Below are positions 15,261 through 17,042 of a stretch of 17,042 bases of DNA, in pieces (position 1 is the first letter of the stretch; every line of letters begins with the position of its first letter). The notes beneath the pieces were generated by a model. It was not told the origin of the DNA. It saw nothing but the letters and a program-made list of their open reading frames with translations, and did no database searches. The position numbers and the translations under genes are program-made. The stretch lies in NCBI GenBank assembly GCA_016777395.1, contig JADHRO010000012.1, positions 1 through 17,042 on the forward strand, written 5' to 3'. The stretch is from Chitinophagales bacterium (lineage in GTDB: Bacteria > Bacteroidota > Bacteroidia > Chitinophagales > UBA8649).

Positions 15261-15268
15261 CGAAGATA
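15261..15268 (-). promoter_or_regulatory. Possible -7 promoter element for the M42 peptidase gene (TATCTTCG)
   Basis: On the minus strand TATCTTCG matches seven of eight positions of TAnnTTTG (counting the two free ones), with a TTG 16 bases further upstream (15285-15287). A leader of about 20 bases would result. It sits just after the stop of the small Cys/Lys ORF. Confidence 0.3.
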
Positions 15269-15291
15269 AGAAAAACCTATCTGTCAATCGA

Positions 15292-15447
15292 CTAAAACTT
15301 CGGGCACCTTTTGCAAGGCTTGTCTTTTTTCTTGTATTTCTTGCAACACTTATTTTTTTTCTTGGAGCAGTTGTTGTAGCTATCCATTGCCTTTGGAAGG
15401 GTTTCCAAGTGTTCTAAAGTACTTAGGGTGGTGTCAAATTCAGTCAA
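15292..15447 (-). CDS. Small Cys/Lys-rich peptide (hypothetical micro-gene)
   Basis: A short open frame between pabB and the M42 gene that I do not recognise. From a TTG at 15445-15447 it encodes 51 residues; from the only in-frame ATG (15385-15387) it encodes 31. The first 20 residues are acidic and could form an amphipathic helix (FDTTLSTLEHLETL). The last 31 hold five cysteines in the spacing C-6-C-C-9-C-2-C, with lysine at about two fifths of positions, ending in KPCKRCPKF. An exact -7 box (15465-15472) lies just upstream, right after the pabB stop, supporting a transcribed gene. The composition suggests a metal- or nucleic-acid-binding peptide, but that is only inference. The start is uncertain, and the coding status is plausible, not proven. 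Confidence 0.45.
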   Translation of the reverse strand: MTEFDTTLSTLEHLETLPKAMDSYNNCSKKKNKCCKKYKKKDKPCKRCPKF

Positions 15448-15464
15448 TTGATTCTTATTTAGAA

Positions 15465-15472
15465 CAAATATA
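15465..15472 (-). promoter_or_regulatory. Candidate -7 promoter element for the small Cys/Lys gene (TATATTTG)
   Basis: On the minus strand TATATTTG matches TAnnTTTG exactly and lies in the 16 bases following the pabB stop codon. The transcription start would be near 15459, giving about 12 bases of leader before the TTG start or about 70 before the ATG. It has no TTG at the -33 spacing. The downstream M42 gene could share this transcript. Confidence 0.4.
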
Positions 15473-15487
15473 AATAAGCTTTTTGGA

Positions 15488-16771
15488 TTATCCTAAATAT
15501 TTCAATATCGAATTTGCCTTTACTAAAGTTTCTTCCCATTCATTCTCAGGAATAGCATCATAGGTTATCGCACCACCTACTTGCAACGATAAATAACCCT
15601 TTTTTTCATTAAAAATTAAAGTTCTAATTAATACATTAAAATCATAGGATAAATCTGTATTGATGTAACCCAGTGCACCCGAATAAACGCCCCGTTTGAC
15701 TTGTTCATAATGATCTATTAAGTGCATAGCCATAACCTTAGGTGCACCCGTCATACTGCCCATTGGGTAGGCATTTCTTAACGCTTGTAAAGGATGAATA
15801 TCTTGTTTTAAATGGGCACTTACAGTAGAAATCATTTGAATAATATTTTCAAATTCATATATACCAAATAGTTCATCAACTTTAACCGTGCCAGGCAAAG
15901 CGCTTTTTGCAAAATCATTTCGCACCAAGTCTACAATCATAACATTCTCAGCACGTTCTTTTTCATCATTAAATAAGTCAAGCTTTCTCTTTTTATTCTC
16001 TTTGAGATTGCTTCCTTTTTTTAGGGTACCTTTGATGGGTTGAGAAATAATTTTACGATTTTCATGCTTCATAAATCGTTCAGGAGAAAAACTTAAAACA
16101 TGATGATTAAGCATTTTAAGATAAGCTGAGAAAGGAGCTTTCGCATTTTCGTTAATTTTTAAAAAAGCTGCTAAACTATTAAAATTGTGGGTATTGGCAT
16201 AAAGCTCTCTACAGAAGTTTAATTCATAAACAGTACCTTCTAGGATGTCATTTTTTATTGACTTAAGATGCTGAATATACGCTTCTTTGCTCATTCGACT
16301 TTTCCACTCCAAATCATTGGAACGCTCCATGGGCGCTGTCAAATCTATAGCATTAATCTGATCCATCAGTTGAATAGATTCAAGTGTGCTTCTATTTATT
16401 GTGCATCGGCCATCGCTCACATGAAAAGTATATCTTGGTTCGAAAAAATAGGTGTTTGGCATTTCTAGATGGTCTGGATTTTTTGAATGCAGCTGTTCAA
16501 GCTCATTTTTTAAATCATATGCAAGATAACCATAGATACTTCCAGAGGAAGTGTGCTGAAATTCTTCAAGCTGTTTGAATTGAAGCGCTTCATTCGTTAA
16601 AGAAAGTTCTCGAACCTTGTCAACTCCGACAACAAACTCTACAGAGGATGATAGGTGACTCGCCTCATTGTTATCGAGGCATATAAACACTTTAAATTGA
16701 TTAGCCCAATGCAAGAGCTTCCTTTTAAACAGAGAGACCTCACCAATTGAAAAACTGCTTTGTTCGACCAT
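15488..16771 (-). CDS. pabB: Aminodeoxychorismate synthase component I
   Basis: Chorismate-utilising enzyme that forms 4-amino-4-deoxychorismate for p-aminobenzoate and folate synthesis, normally with a glutaminase subunit (PabA). The diagnostic PIKGT is at 245-249: Lys247 marks PabB, whereas anthranilate synthase has PIAGT. Other chorismate-domain features are SFSPERF (227-233), ERAENVMIVDLVRND (272-286), GSMTGAPK (338-345) and YSGALGYI, followed by the C-terminal GGAITYD. At 427 residues it is a stand-alone component I with a reduced N-terminal domain and no fused glutaminase or lyase. It starts five bases after the purA stop, so it is cotranscribed with purA. Neither pabA nor pabC is in view. 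Confidence 0.94.
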   Translation of the reverse strand: MVEQSSFSIGEVSLFKRKLLHWANQFKVFICLDNNEASHLSSSVEFVVGVDKVRELSLTNEALQFKQLEEFQHTSSGSIYGYLAYDLKNELEQLHSKNPDHLEMPNTYFFEPRYTFHVSDGRCTINRSTLESIQLMDQINAIDLTAPMERSNDLEWKSRMSKEAYIQHLKSIKNDILEGTVYELNFCRELYANTHNFNSLAAFLKINENAKAPFSAYLKMLNHHVLSFSPERFMKHENRKIISQPIKGTLKKGSNLKENKKRKLDLFNDEKERAENVMIVDLVRNDFAKSALPGTVKVDELFGIYEFENIIQMISTVSAHLKQDIHPLQALRNAYPMGSMTGAPKVMAMHLIDHYEQVKRGVYSGALGYINTDLSYDFNVLIRTLIFNEKKGYLSLQVGGAITYDAIPENEWEETLVKANSILKYLG

Positions 16772-16776
16772 TAAGT

Positions 16777-17042
16777 CTAAACTAAAGCGCTTTGATTAAT
16801 TAGCAACTTTTCTCTTTCTGGTCCTGTTGAAATCATACTTACTGGAACAGCTAAATAATTTTCCATATAGCTCACAAAATCTTCCAAATTAGAAGGTAAA
16901 CTATGATAAGCGATACCTTCTAAATCTGACTCCCAACCCTTGAACGATTTGAAATTGCAATTGATACTATCAGTTACTTCAAACGGAAGCTCTTTAGTCT
17001 CTTTACCATTAACATTGTATGAATCACAAACTTTTATTTCAC
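16777..17042 (-). CDS. purA: Adenylosuccinate synthetase, C-terminal part (N-terminus beyond window edge)
   Basis: Joins IMP and aspartate using GTP to make adenylosuccinate, the first committed step to AMP. Only the last 87 residues are present, read from the reverse strand up to the TAG at 16777-16779. They match the end of PurA: VCDSYNVNGKET, then FKGWESDLEG (the usual LPGW-type segment), the SLPSNLEDFVSYMENYL helix, and VPVSMISTGPERE, the conserved guanine-binding loop near the C-terminus. The pabB ATG follows five bases later, so the two genes are translationally close and one operon. The identification is strong even though only about a fifth of the protein is seen. Confidence 0.92.
   Translation of the reverse strand, partial: EIKVCDSYNVNGKETKELPFEVTDSINCNFKSFKGWESDLEGIAYHSLPSNLEDFVSYMENYLAVPVSMISTGPEREKLLINQSALV

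Noticed and set aside
15488..16771. Anthranilate synthase component I (trpE) for the chorismate enzyme gene
   Set aside because: The active-site motif is PIKGT with lysine, the PabB form; TrpE has PIAGT. No tryptophan genes are adjacent.

Overview
The window looks like chromosomal DNA from a member of the Bacteroidota, most likely a Flavobacteriales-type marine or environmental bacterium. The evidence is low GC content, several upstream regions carrying the Bacteroidota -7 promoter signature TAnnTTTG, the absence of clear Shine-Dalgarno sequences, and a gene repertoire (AsmA-like protein, HAMP-less histidine kinase, ornithine aminotransferase with a Cys insert, META-domain lipoprotein) typical of that phylum. 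No tRNA, rRNA, CRISPR array, insertion sequence, phage gene or attachment site is visible. This reads as core and housekeeping chromosome rather than an island, and no gene-free stretch exceeds 300 bases.

Layout from left to right. On the minus strand, rnr (RNase R) is followed after 24 bases by a polyprenyl synthetase gene cut by the left edge. Divergently, on the plus strand, come a META-domain (HslJ-like) lipoprotein, then a probable operon of an 826-residue AsmA-like envelope protein and a membrane sensor histidine kinase, then rocD (ornithine aminotransferase). Convergent to rocD lies a tightly packed minus-strand operon: MlaE-type permease, MlaF-type ATPase (4-base overlap) and a short-chain dehydrogenase (1-base gap). 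A second, unrelated short-chain dehydrogenase is divergent from mlaE and converges on bioB, with a hairpin between the two genes. The rest is minus strand: purA (cut by the right edge), pabB, an unannotated-looking Cys/Lys-rich micro-gene with its own -7 box, an M42 aminopeptidase, a UbiA-like membrane protein and bioB.

Functionally the window mixes cofactor and nucleotide metabolism (bioB, pabB, purA), isoprenoid chemistry (polyprenyl synthetase, UbiA-like protein), RNA decay (rnr), amino-acid and peptide catabolism (rocD, M42 peptidase) and envelope lipid handling (AsmA-like protein with a sensor kinase; MlaEF with a coupled dehydrogenase). I do not see a complete new defence, secretion or biosynthetic system. 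The items most worth a second look are: the 31-51 residue Cys/Lys peptide behind pabB; a perfect 10-bp inverted repeat abutting the bioB -7 box; a UbiA-fold protein that has lost the first aspartate motif but kept the second; the MlaEF-dehydrogenase operon lacking an adjacent MCE/MlaD gene; and the AsmA-kinase pair with no response regulator beside it.
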